The position numbers and the translations under genes were made by a program. Below are positions 29,416 to 37,534 of a stretch of 64,000 nt of DNA, one piece after another (position 1 is the stretch's first letter; each line of letters opens with the position of its first letter). Under the pieces are notes generated by a model, which worked only from the letters and a program-made list of their open reading frames with translations, was not told the origin of the DNA and did no database searches. Source of the stretch: Alphaproteobacteria bacterium (GTDB taxonomy: Bacteria; Pseudomonadota; Alphaproteobacteria; Rickettsiales; SXRF01); assembly GCA_025362975.1 (NCBI GenBank), contig JANYES010000014.1, positions 17,271 through 81,270 of the forward strand. Reading direction: 5' to 3'.

Positions 29416-30637
29416 ACACCGCCACGATTTCCAGGTGCGGGCTCCACACGAACTGGTCGATGCCGCGCACAGAAGCGAGCGCAAAATCGCGCTCCTTTAA
29501 TATCAGCGCATCGCGCGCAAACGTCGCCGGGTTGCACGACACCATCACCACGGTATTTACCGACGAATTGGCCAGTTCCTGCGTCTGTGCTTTCGCCCCC
29601 AGTCGCGGCGGATTAATCACTGCCGCATCGAACGACGATAACTCACGCGCGCCCAGGGGATCGCGGAATAAATCGCGCGCTTTGCTGGTCAGCGACGGCG
29701 CGCCGACGGCTTTCACGCACTCGATCATACCTGCGTCCAGCTCCACCGCATGCGCTTTGCCGCGCTGCGCCAATGGAAAACTATAGCTGCCGATACCGCA
29801 GAATAAATCCACCACGTTCGCAGCCCCGTGCGTCGCCTCAAGTGCTACACGCGTTAGCTCCATCTGCCCTTCGCGCGTCGCCTGTAAAAACGATTCCACC
29901 GGCAACGGCACGTCATACCCGCCCAGATGCATCTCCACCGGGCCGCTTTGCACCATCAGCAACGACTTGCTTTCTGGAGTGCGCACGCTGATGCGCGTAA
30001 TGCCGAGCGATTTAGCCATTTTGTCCAGCGGTGGCAGCGCATGCAGATCGAACTGCTTGAAGGTCAGCACCATATCTACGCCGCGATCGGCCTTCGTCAG
30101 CGCCACGGAAAACAGATACGGCGAAAACGGCTGGTTCGAAAGCGCGTGGTTCAGCGGCGTGATCAGTGCCTGCAACTCCGGCACCAGCAGCAAGCATACA
30201 TCTACCGCGGTGGGCGCATGGCTGCGCAAATCATGAAACGCGAGCGCTACCGCATCGCCGTCATGCTTGGCCTTGAACTCGACGCGCCTGCGCGACGCGG
30301 GCGCAATAAACATTACCTCGGCGGCGGGACGTGCAAAGCCCGCGCGCTCCAGCGCCGAATGCAGCATGCGCAATTTGAATTCGCGGTAAAAGCCTTCGTC
30401 GAAATGCTGGAGCGTGCAGCCGCCGCAGCGGTCGTAATAAAAACACGGCGCGGTGCGCCGACTCGGCCCCGGCTCGATTACCGTATTGATGACGCCTTGC
30501 AAACCGTTGCGGTTTTCATGCACGATGGTGATGTCGAGCGTGTCGCCCGGACAGGCTTTGGCGATGAATACCGGCTTGCCGTCATACGAGGCAATGCCGT
30601 CTCCGAGTCCTCCGAGCGCATCGACCTTGATCTGCAT
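29405..30637 (-). CDS. rlmD: 23S rRNA (uracil-C5)-methyltransferase (RlmD/TrmA family)
   Basis: SAM-dependent RNA uridine methyltransferase of 410 residues. It has an N-terminal TRAM-like segment, an iron–sulfur motif (APCFYYDRCGGCTLQH with three of the four ligand Cys), the SAM loop VVDLFCGIGSYSFPLA, and the catalytic Cys in VMVSCNPATFARD. RlmD (U1939) and RlmC or TrmA are close relatives; the Fe–S cluster favours an rRNA enzyme. It overlaps the phosphoesterase gene by one base (TGATG) and the 3' end of cutA by 11 bases. Confidence 0.88.
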   Translation of the reverse strand: MQIKVDALGGLGDGIASYDGKPVFIAKACPGDTLDITIVHENRNGLQGVINTVIEPGPSRRTAPCFYYDRCGGCTLQHFDEGFYREFKLRMLHSALERAGFARPAAEVMFIAPASRRRVEFKAKHDGDAVALAFHDLRSHAPTAVDVCLLLVPELQALITPLNHALSNQPFSPYLFSVALTKADRGVDMVLTFKQFDLHALPPLDKMAKSLGITRISVRTPESKSLLMVQSGPVEMHLGGYDVPLPVESFLQATREGQMELTRVALEATHGAANVVDLFCGIGSYSFPLAQRGKAHAVELDAGMIECVKAVGAPSLTSKARDLFRDPLGARELSSFDAAVINPPRLGAKAQTQELANSSVNTVVMVSCNPATFARDALILKERDFALASVRGIDQFVWSPHLEIVAVFTR

Positions 30638-31953
30638 CAGTTAAGCACCAGCGCGTTGAGCATATTGTTGGCTTTGGCATCGCGCGCTGCCAGCGCTTTC
30701 AAATCATAACGCCACTCGATGAATTTTAAAATCGACGTGGAATCATACACCGTGTGATCGACAAAACCCTTCTTCGCCATCGGCGACACCACCAGCGTCG
30801 GTACGCGCGTGCCCGGCCCCCAACGGTCGATTTTCGGCGGGGCGACATGGTCCCAGAAGCCCCCGTTTTCGTCGAATGTGATAATCACCACGCTCGACGC
30901 CCACGCCTTGCTGGCTTCGATCGCCTTCAGTAGCGCCACAATATGTGCGTCGCCGGTATTGATCTGCGCATAGCCCGGATGCAAGTTGAACTCGCCGCCG
31001 GGCTTGTAAAACACTACTGCTGGCAGCGTATCGCGCTCGATATCCGCCATTAAATCGCTTTCATCTTTTAAGTGGTCTTTGCGCCCCTGCGTGCCTTCAT
31101 CGTAGGCTTTGAAATACGTAAACGGCTGGTGATGAAACTGGAAATCCTTGGCTGCGTGGCCCGCCTCCGCATCGCTCCACCCACCCGCGTACCACGCCCA
31201 GCTGATGTTCTTTTCCGAGAGCCGGTCGCCGATCGTCGGCAGCGTGACCGGCGGCAGCAGCTTGCTGGCGTCGTGAATCTGCGGCGGATGCGGGTTTTGC
31301 GACGAAAATACGGTGTTCACCGCGTAACCGTCCTGGCTGTATTGCTCGCTTTTTTGCCCTGACATCGCCTCGTTTTGCGGCGTGCACGCGCATATCAGCC
31401 ACATGTGATTCAAATACGATCCGCCGAACGCCGCATGGAAAAAATGATCGTCCAGCGTATATTTTTTGGCGTAGTCCCATAGGCCGAACTGACTGCCGTC
31501 GTAATACCCCATCACCAGCCCGCCGACGGAGGATATAGAAGCAAATTTATCCATTTTTCCGCCGTCGATCTGCTCCTGTTCCTGCGCAAAGCGATGCGTC
31601 GGGTCAGGGATTTCATCATGCTTACCGACATAATCGTCAATCGCAAACGGCGCGTTGGGCAGCGCTTCGGGGAAGCGCTTATCGTCCACCGGCGCCGGCG
31701 GCGACAGGGGGGTATGGGTAAAATCGCGCACCGGCGGCAGCGCATCGTAGGGCTTGCCGTCGGCGTCCACCTGCAACGGCGATTTTTTTGCCTGTGCCAG
31801 TCCCTCAGCGCCCGGGAAATTGCCGAACACGTTGTCGAAACTATGATTTTCCAGCGAGATCACAATGATATGCCCGATCTGGTCTTTATTCTCTGCGGCA
31901 AGGGCAGGGGCGGCGAACATGGATGCAGCGCACATGGCAAAGAGACGTTTCAT
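30637..31953 (-). CDS. exported phosphoesterase (acid phosphatase / phospholipase C family)
   Basis: The ATG at 31953 opens a signal peptide ending PALAAEN; longer versions upstream lack support. The 438-residue product has the phosphoesterase family start HIIVISLENHSFDNVFG, with the ENHSFD metal-site motif. Later it shows SYLNHMWLICACTP, and near the end ITFDENGGFWDHVAPP with the second metal-binding set. It acts in the periplasm or outside the cell, releasing phosphate from phosphomonoesters or phospholipids; the exact substrate cannot be told. It is coupled to rlmD. Confidence 0.88.
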   Translation of the reverse strand: MKRLFAMCAASMFAAPALAAENKDQIGHIIVISLENHSFDNVFGNFPGAEGLAQAKKSPLQVDADGKPYDALPPVRDFTHTPLSPPAPVDDKRFPEALPNAPFAIDDYVGKHDEIPDPTHRFAQEQEQIDGGKMDKFASISSVGGLVMGYYDGSQFGLWDYAKKYTLDDHFFHAAFGGSYLNHMWLICACTPQNEAMSGQKSEQYSQDGYAVNTVFSSQNPHPPQIHDASKLLPPVTLPTIGDRLSEKNISWAWYAGGWSDAEAGHAAKDFQFHHQPFTYFKAYDEGTQGRKDHLKDESDLMADIERDTLPAVVFYKPGGEFNLHPGYAQINTGDAHIVALLKAIEASKAWASSVVIITFDENGGFWDHVAPPKIDRWGPGTRVPTLVVSPMAKKGFVDHTVYDSTSILKFIEWRYDLKALAARDAKANNMLNALVLN

Positions 31954-32030
31954 CGGCGTAACACTCACTGATATTGACATGGAGGCCCAAATACTAGCAG
32001 ATTGAAACCTTGTTAAACAGGGCTTAATCC

Positions 32031-32702
32031 ATGCGCTTCGCACTCGGTATACTTGCGATTATCGGTTTGATTCTATTGCTGAAAACGCAATTCCCTTACG
32101 CTATCGCCACGGAAGCGCAAAAAATGCAGCTTTTGTTCTCTTCGCTGCTGTTGCTGCTCATCGCCACCGGCTCGGGCATGCTCAAGCGCATGACCGCCAC
32201 GCAAGTGGCGCGCGACGCGATGATCTGGGTCGCCATCATCCTGTGTCTTGTGTTGGGCTATAGTTTTCGTGGCGATCTGTCCCATAGCCGCCTGTTCGGC
32301 GCGCTCGTGCCCTCGCGCATTCAGCAAACCGCCGATGGCGGTTTAAGCGTGCAGGCCGGGGCGGACGGGCATTTCCACATGGAAGCCGCCATTAACGGCA
32401 CTGTCATCAATTTCCTCGTCGATACCGGTGCATCCGACATCGTGCTGTCGCAGCAAGATGCGGAAGCAGCGGGTTACGAACTTGAAACGCTCAACTATTC
32501 CCGCGAATATTCTACCGCCAACGGCATCGTGCACGGCGCACCCGTGCGCATCGGCCAGCTCGATGTCGGGCCGTATACGCTTAAAGACGTGCCCGCCTCG
32601 ATCAATTCCGGGCCGATGGATACTTCTCTGCTCGGCATGGCATTCCTGAAACAATTCAGGCAATACCATGTCAGCGACGACATCCTGACACTTTACCCCT
32701 AA
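32031..32702 (+). CDS. membrane-anchored retropepsin-like aspartic protease
   Basis: A 223-residue protein with three hydrophobic segments in the first 80 residues. A clan AA aspartyl-protease domain (TIGR02281 type) follows, with the active-site motif FLVDTGASDIVLS around residue 128. Such one-domain proteases act as dimers in the periplasm, and their substrates are unknown. It is divergent from the phosphoesterase gene and 10 bases upstream of kbl. Confidence 0.88.
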   Translation: MRFALGILAIIGLILLLKTQFPYAIATEAQKMQLLFSSLLLLLIATGSGMLKRMTATQVARDAMIWVAIILCLVLGYSFRGDLSHSRLFGALVPSRIQQTADGGLSVQAGADGHFHMEAAINGTVINFLVDTGASDIVLSQQDAEAAGYELETLNYSREYSTANGIVHGAPVRIGQLDVGPYTLKDVPASINSGPMDTSLLGMAFLKQFRQYHVSDDILTLYP

Positions 32703-32712
32703 TGGAGCTTTC

Positions 32713-33894
32713 ATGACCCTCGATACCAGCCTGCAACAAGAGCTTAGCGCAATGGAAAAAGCCGGTACGCGCAAAACCTTCCGCCATATCGCAGGACCGA
32801 TGGACACGCAAGTGTCGATGGAAGAGACGGGCAAAGCCCTTGTTCTGTCTTCCAACAATTATTTAGGCCTCGCCAACCACCCCGAAGTAATCGAAGCGGG
32901 CCGTGCGGCGCTGCTGAAATACGGCGCAGGCACCGCATCGGTGCGCTTCATCTGCGGCACGTTTTCCATCCATGACGAAATCGAAGCGGCGCTTGCTAAG
33001 TTGTCGCACACCGAAGCCGCACTCACCTATGTTTCCTGCTGGACTGCCAACACCGGTCTCATGCCCTCCATCGCGGGTGCTGAAGACGTGCTCATCAGCG
33101 ATGCGCTGAACCATGCCTCGCTCATCGACGGCTGCCGTATGGCTAAAGCCAAGCGCATGGTCTACAAGCATTCCGATCTCGTCGATCTCGAAGCGAAATT
33201 AAAAGAGGCGCAAGGCGCCCGTCGCCTGTTCATCGTCACCGACGGTGTTTTCAGCATGGAAGGCGATATCGCCAAACTGCCGCAGATTGTTACGCTTTCG
33301 AAACAATACAGCGCCTCGATCATCCTCGACGATTCGCATGGCACCGGCGTGATGGGCACTAACGGGCGCGGCACTGCCGAGCATTACGGAATCGAAGGCC
33401 AGATCGACATTATCACCGGCACGCTGGGCAAAGCGCTCGGCGGTGCAGCGGGTGGCTATGTCGCGGGTTCTAAAACCCTGATCGATTATTTGTCGCAAGT
33501 CTCCCGCCCGCAGCTTTTCTCGAACGCCTTGCCCGCCACCATCGCGGCCAGCGCCATGAAAGCTATCGAGATCTTAAATCGCGAACCACAGCGCGTCGCC
33601 CGCCTGCACGCCATGACCAAAACCATGCGCGACGGCCTGATCGCGCGCGGGTTCAAGCCGCTGAAGGGCGATTCCGCCATCGTGCCGATCATCGTCGGCG
33701 ATACGGCCTTTGCCATCCGCATGAGTCAAAAATTGCTAAAAGCCGGCATTTTTATCACCGGTTTTGGCTATCCGGTCGTACGCGAAGGCGAAGCACGCCT
33801 GCGCATCCAGATGTGCGCAAGCTTAACCGACGAGCAGATTGCGTTTGCCATCGACACGTTTGAGAAAGTCGGCAAAGAGCTAGGTGTTATTTAA
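32713..33894 (+). CDS. kbl: glycine C-acetyltransferase (2-amino-3-ketobutyrate CoA ligase)
   Basis: PLP enzyme that splits 2-amino-3-oxobutyrate into glycine and acetyl-CoA in threonine breakdown. Length is 393 residues. The SSNNYLGLANHPEV start, the ICGTFSIHDEIE segment, DDSHGTGVMG and the PLP-lysine motif TGTLGKALGG fit the Kbl branch of the alpha-oxoamine synthases. The partner threonine dehydrogenase is not in the window. A terminator and a palindromic repeat follow. Confidence 0.93.
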   Translation: MTLDTSLQQELSAMEKAGTRKTFRHIAGPMDTQVSMEETGKALVLSSNNYLGLANHPEVIEAGRAALLKYGAGTASVRFICGTFSIHDEIEAALAKLSHTEAALTYVSCWTANTGLMPSIAGAEDVLISDALNHASLIDGCRMAKAKRMVYKHSDLVDLEAKLKEAQGARRLFIVTDGVFSMEGDIAKLPQIVTLSKQYSASIILDDSHGTGVMGTNGRGTAEHYGIEGQIDIITGTLGKALGGAAGGYVAGSKTLIDYLSQVSRPQLFSNALPATIAASAMKAIEILNREPQRVARLHAMTKTMRDGLIARGFKPLKGDSAIVPIIVGDTAFAIRMSQKLLKAGIFITGFGYPVVREGEARLRIQMCASLTDEQIAFAIDTFEKVGKELGVI

Positions 33895-33901
33895 GATCAG
33901 G

Positions 33902-33953
33902 CTGTCACCCCGTCGCATGACGGGGTCTGAACCCGGATACCGTCATGGGACAG
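33902..33953. repeat. palindromic intergenic repeat
   Basis: The segment begins CTGTC and ends GACAG. Inside is a strong hairpin, ACCCCGTC…GACGGGGT (33907–33926), with a second CCCGG/CCGTCATGG part after it. It resembles the small dispersed palindromes found between genes in many alphaproteobacteria. Only one copy is evident in this window. Confidence 0.5.
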
Positions 33954-33974
33954 TATGACAATTCTCAAAAAAAT

Positions 33975-34008
33975 AAAAAACCCCGCCATCCATATGACGG
34001 GGTTTTTT
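33975..34008. terminator. bidirectional terminator between kbl and the histone-like gene
   Basis: A stem of AAAAAACCCCG (33975–33985) with CGGGGTTTTTT (33998–34008) around a 12-base loop. It gives a T run on both strands. It lies between the convergent kbl and histone-like genes and can end both. Confidence 0.88.
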
Positions 34009-34030
34009 TAGAATAGAAAGCGCTTAAAAA

Positions 34031-34207
34031 TTAAGCGGCATTCTTGGATTCCTGAATCTCTTTGCGGGCTTCGTCAGCCAGCTTCTTAAGGTCCATGAGG
34101 GCTTTGCGGGCGCGAGTGCCAGCGGATTTGTTGCCGCTTTCGAATTTTTCATTTTCCTGAACGAAAGCTTCAACAGCTGCTTGAATTTTCTGTACGGTTG
34201 CGGTCAT
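34031..34207 (-). CDS. small histone H1-like (Hc1-type) protein
   Basis: A 58-residue protein too short for usual ORF cut-offs. It reads MTATVQKIQAAVEAFVQENE, then a part with SGNKSAGTRARKALMDLKKL and a tail ARKEIQESKNAA. The GNK.AG.RARKA…LKKLA.EARKEI pattern is that of Hc1/H1-like bacterial histones, which bind DNA. A good ribosome binding site (AGGAG, about 34213–34218) precedes the ATG, and a strong terminator follows the stop. So it is a complete single-gene unit, probably well expressed. Confidence 0.85.
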   Translation of the reverse strand: MTATVQKIQAAVEAFVQENEKFESGNKSAGTRARKALMDLKKLADEARKEIQESKNAA

Positions 34208-34367
34208 GGGGTTCTCCTAGAGTTGGTTAGTAAAAAGTAATGAATGCGTCGCTACAAACATGAAGAAGCTTTTGGCGTAAATTTTCCACAAGGAACAGAG
34301 TTTTTTTTGCATCAAGCGCAAATTTTTTTCTTGCAGCCTATGCGATACAACCGCTTATTCGCGCTTC

Positions 34368-36215
34368 TTACTCGCCGTGGGCGCGCATTTCTTCCAGTTC
34401 GAGCCAGCGCTGTTCCGACGATTCCAATTCCACCTGCGCGCGGCCGATGCGTTTGCTCGCCGAGTCGAAACGATCAGGACTTTTCGTATATAAATCCGCA
34501 TCCGACAATAGAAGTTTCAGCTCTTCGATTTCTTTTTCCAGCGCGGTGATTTTCGCCGGGAGCTTTTCCAGCTCATGTACAAATTTAAACGACATTTTCG
34601 CCGGCGATTTTGCGCGCGGCGGCTCCGCCGCCATTTTAAACGCAGGCTTAGCAGCCTGCTTAAGGGCAGGTTTTTTCGCATTATGGTAATCGGTATACCC
34701 GCCCATATGGGTCTCGACGAGCGAGTCGCCTTCAAACGCCAGCACTTCCGTCACCGTGCGGTCGAGGAAGTCACGGTCATGGCTTACCACCAGCAACGTG
34801 CCTTGGTATTCGGCTAGCATTTCCTGCAACATATCGAGCGTGTCCATATCCAGATCGTTAGTCGGCTCGTCGAGAATCAACACGTTACCGGGATTGGTCA
34901 GCAGCTTCGCCAGCATCAATCGGTTCTGCTGCCCGCCTGAAAGCGTACTCACCCGGTCGCGCGCGATGCGCGGATCAAACAGGAAGTCTTTGAGGTAGCC
35001 GCACACGTGCTGCGGGCGCGGCTTGTCGCCGCTGCCGAGGAACACGTAATCCCCGCCGCTCGGGCACAGCGTGTCCCACAGTGTCTTGTTGGGATTAAGC
35101 TGGACGCGGTTCTGGTCGAAATAGGCGATCTCAATGGTTTTGCCGCGCCGGATATTTCCGCTATCGGGCGTCAGTTCGCCGATAAGAAGTTTAATAAACG
35201 TTGATTTTCCCGAACCGTTCTTGCCAAGGATGCCGATGCGATCGCCGCGCAGAATACGTAGATTGAAATCCTCAAAAATCGGCACTTTTTTGCCGTCACG
35301 TTCAAACGATTTGCTGACCTGCTTGAACTCGACAATCACCTTTGACGCCTGTGCAGGCGAAAGCTGTTCGATATCGATAGTGCGCAAGCGCTCCGCATGC
35401 GCGGCTTTGTCCGAGCGCAGCTTATCGCGTAGGCGGTACAGCTCGTTCAAACGCCGAATATTGCGTTTGCGTCGTCCGGTGACGCCGCCTTGCGTCCAGT
35501 CGACTTCGGCGGCGAGTTTTTTATGCATGTTCTGCAATTCGCGCGCTTCCTGTTCGATAATGGCTTCCGACCATTCGTCGAACGCGGCGTACCCGCCGGG
35601 GCAGATTTTGATGCGGCCGTGATCGATCCAAAACACTTTGCGCGAGATCGCTTTTAAAAACGCGCGGTCGTGGCTCACGCACACCAGCGCGCCGCGATAA
35701 CCGTTTAAATATTTTTCCAGCCATTCGATCGCCGCTAAATCCAGATGGTTGGTCGGCTCGTCGAGCAGTAAAATATCCGGTTCCGCGACCAGCGAACGCG
35801 CCAGTGCCGAACGGCGCAACTGCCCGCCGGAAAGCGTGCCCATTGTCGCGTTGGGATTTAAATCGAGCGGTTCGATGACGATATCGGCGAGGTGGTGGCG
35901 CTCCAGCGTGCGGTCTTCTTCCTTCAGCCCGGAGAGCACAAAATCCTTCACGATTTCATCCGGGTTGAAGGCGATGTTCTGCGCAAGATAGCCAATGGTC
36001 AGCCCCGGCATTGTAAAGCGCGTGCCGCCGTCGAGCTCCAGTTCGCCGGTGATGAGTTTCATCAGCGTCGTTTTGCCCGCACCGTTTTTGCCGATGAGAC
36101 AGATCTTGTCGCCCTCGGTGATGTGCATGCGCAACTCTTCAAACAATGGCTTGCCGCCAAAGGTGAGCGCTGCGTCTTCCAAACTGATAAGGACCCGTTC
36201 TGCCATAGGGGGCAT
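34368..36215 (-). CDS. uup: ABC-F family ATPase (Uup-like)
   Basis: Soluble protein with two ATP-binding cassettes and no membrane part (615 residues). Walker A motifs are GKNGAGKTT (first) and GKNGSGKST (second); the signatures are LSGGQLRRSALARSL and LSGGQQNRLMLAKLL, with LLDEPTNHLD and ILDEPTNDLD. A Lys-rich linker and a C-terminal coiled coil (about residues 535–615) match Uup, which binds DNA or ribosomes. A second ATG three codons in (36206) is as likely a start; neither has a clear ribosome binding site. Divergent from folC. Confidence 0.93.
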   Translation of the reverse strand: MPPMAERVLISLEDAALTFGGKPLFEELRMHITEGDKICLIGKNGAGKTTLMKLITGELELDGGTRFTMPGLTIGYLAQNIAFNPDEIVKDFVLSGLKEEDRTLERHHLADIVIEPLDLNPNATMGTLSGGQLRRSALARSLVAEPDILLLDEPTNHLDLAAIEWLEKYLNGYRGALVCVSHDRAFLKAISRKVFWIDHGRIKICPGGYAAFDEWSEAIIEQEARELQNMHKKLAAEVDWTQGGVTGRRKRNIRRLNELYRLRDKLRSDKAAHAERLRTIDIEQLSPAQASKVIVEFKQVSKSFERDGKKVPIFEDFNLRILRGDRIGILGKNGSGKSTFIKLLIGELTPDSGNIRRGKTIEIAYFDQNRVQLNPNKTLWDTLCPSGGDYVFLGSGDKPRPQHVCGYLKDFLFDPRIARDRVSTLSGGQQNRLMLAKLLTNPGNVLILDEPTNDLDMDTLDMLQEMLAEYQGTLLVVSHDRDFLDRTVTEVLAFEGDSLVETHMGGYTDYHNAKKPALKQAAKPAFKMAAEPPRAKSPAKMSFKFVHELEKLPAKITALEKEIEELKLLLSDADLYTKSPDRFDSASKRIGRAQVELESSEQRWLELEEMRAHGE

Positions 36216-36256
36216 TAATGCTTGATGGGCTAGCTTTTACAAGGGATAATGTGCAC

Positions 36257-37534
36257 ATGGAGACCGAATCGAATCCCACCTATTTAACCATGCCGCACTG
36301 GCCTAAGCTGTTGTTAGATAACAGGCTGGGCACGCCGCTAGAGCGCACGCAGGTCCTGTTGCAGCGTCTCGGCAACCCCGAAAAACGTTTGCCCCCTGTC
36401 GTTCACGTCGCCGGAACTAACGGCAAAGGCTCCACCATCGCTTTTTTACGCGCCATGTTGGAAGCGGCCGGATACAAGGTCCACGCCTATACCTCGCCGC
36501 ATCTGCATCGCTTCAACGAGCGCATCGTGCTCGCCGGACGCGAGATCGACGACACGGCGCTTTACACCGTGATCGAAGCGGCGCGCCTTGCCGCCGGTGA
36601 AACCTCATTTAGCTTTTTCGAAGGCACCACGGCAGCGGCACTGCTCGCCTTTTCGCAAACCCCCGCCGATATCGTGTTATTGGAAACAGGCGCTGGCGGA
36701 CGTTTCGATCCCACCAATGTGATCGAGCGTCCCGCCATGACCATCATCACCACCATCTCGCATGACCACACCGCCATTCTCGGCGACACTTTAAGCGAAA
36801 TCGCATGGCACAAGGCGGGCATCATGCGCCCAAATGTTCCGTGCGTGGTCAGCTTTGAACCGCCCGAAGTCCATCAGGTGCTGGAAGACGAAGCTAATGG
36901 CGCGCTCGTCTGCGTGTACGGCCAACACTGGGCCGTGCAGAAAACCACGCAGGGCATGCGCTACGTGAACGCGGACGGTTCGGTCGACCTGCCAGCGCCC
37001 GTGCTGCTCGGGCCGCACCAATACGTGAATGCTGGCAACGCCATTACGGCGGCCACGCTGCTGGAAGATTTCGACATTGACGAAGACGCCATTGTCGCAG
37101 GGCTGCGAAACGCGAAATGGCCCGCGCGTCTCGAACACATTACCCAGGGCCAATGCGCGAAAATGCTGTCGCGCGGCTACGAACTCTGGGTCGACGGTGG
37201 GCACAATATGGCCGCGGGCCATATGCTGTCGGCTTTTATCGAAGACGCATGGCAGGACAAGCCTACTTACATCGTGTTCGGCACGACGCAGGGTAAGGAT
37301 GTGCATAGTTTGCTGTCACCGCTCGTCGGCAAGGTGCAGGGAATTTTTGCAACGCCCGTCATCTCCGAACCGAAATCTTACGCCGCCGAAGCCATCGCCA
37401 AAACGATGGAGCCGTACCATGTCATCACATGCGCAAGCGTCGAGGACGCTATTGAAAAAATCATCGCGGAGGGCGGCTCGCCCTCGCGCATTCTCGTTTT
37501 CGGCTCGTTATACCTGCGGGTGCTGGTCGCCTGA
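36257..37534 (+). CDS. folC: folylpolyglutamate synthase / dihydrofolate synthase
   Basis: Adds glutamate to folates and makes dihydrofolate. The ATP loop is HVAGTNGKGST, followed by SPHLHRFNERI and the Mur-ligase-like central motifs (TTISHDHTAILGDT, AGIMRP). The C-terminal domain has DGGHN and VFGT. The ATG at 36257 is chosen because AAGGGAT precedes it; the longer frame start at 36218 would leave almost no room for the divergent uup start. Length is 425 residues. Confidence 0.94.
   Translation: METESNPTYLTMPHWPKLLLDNRLGTPLERTQVLLQRLGNPEKRLPPVVHVAGTNGKGSTIAFLRAMLEAAGYKVHAYTSPHLHRFNERIVLAGREIDDTALYTVIEAARLAAGETSFSFFEGTTAAALLAFSQTPADIVLLETGAGGRFDPTNVIERPAMTIITTISHDHTAILGDTLSEIAWHKAGIMRPNVPCVVSFEPPEVHQVLEDEANGALVCVYGQHWAVQKTTQGMRYVNADGSVDLPAPVLLGPHQYVNAGNAITAATLLEDFDIDEDAIVAGLRNAKWPARLEHITQGQCAKMLSRGYELWVDGGHNMAAGHMLSAFIEDAWQDKPTYIVFGTTQGKDVHSLLSPLVGKVQGIFATPVISEPKSYAAEAIAKTMEPYHVITCASVEDAIEKIIAEGGSPSRILVFGSLYLRVLVA

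Noticed and set aside
29927..30709. A 260-codon plus-strand frame opposite rlmD
   Set aside because: Antisense shadow with an Arg-rich, unnatural product; rlmD motifs are intact on the minus strand.
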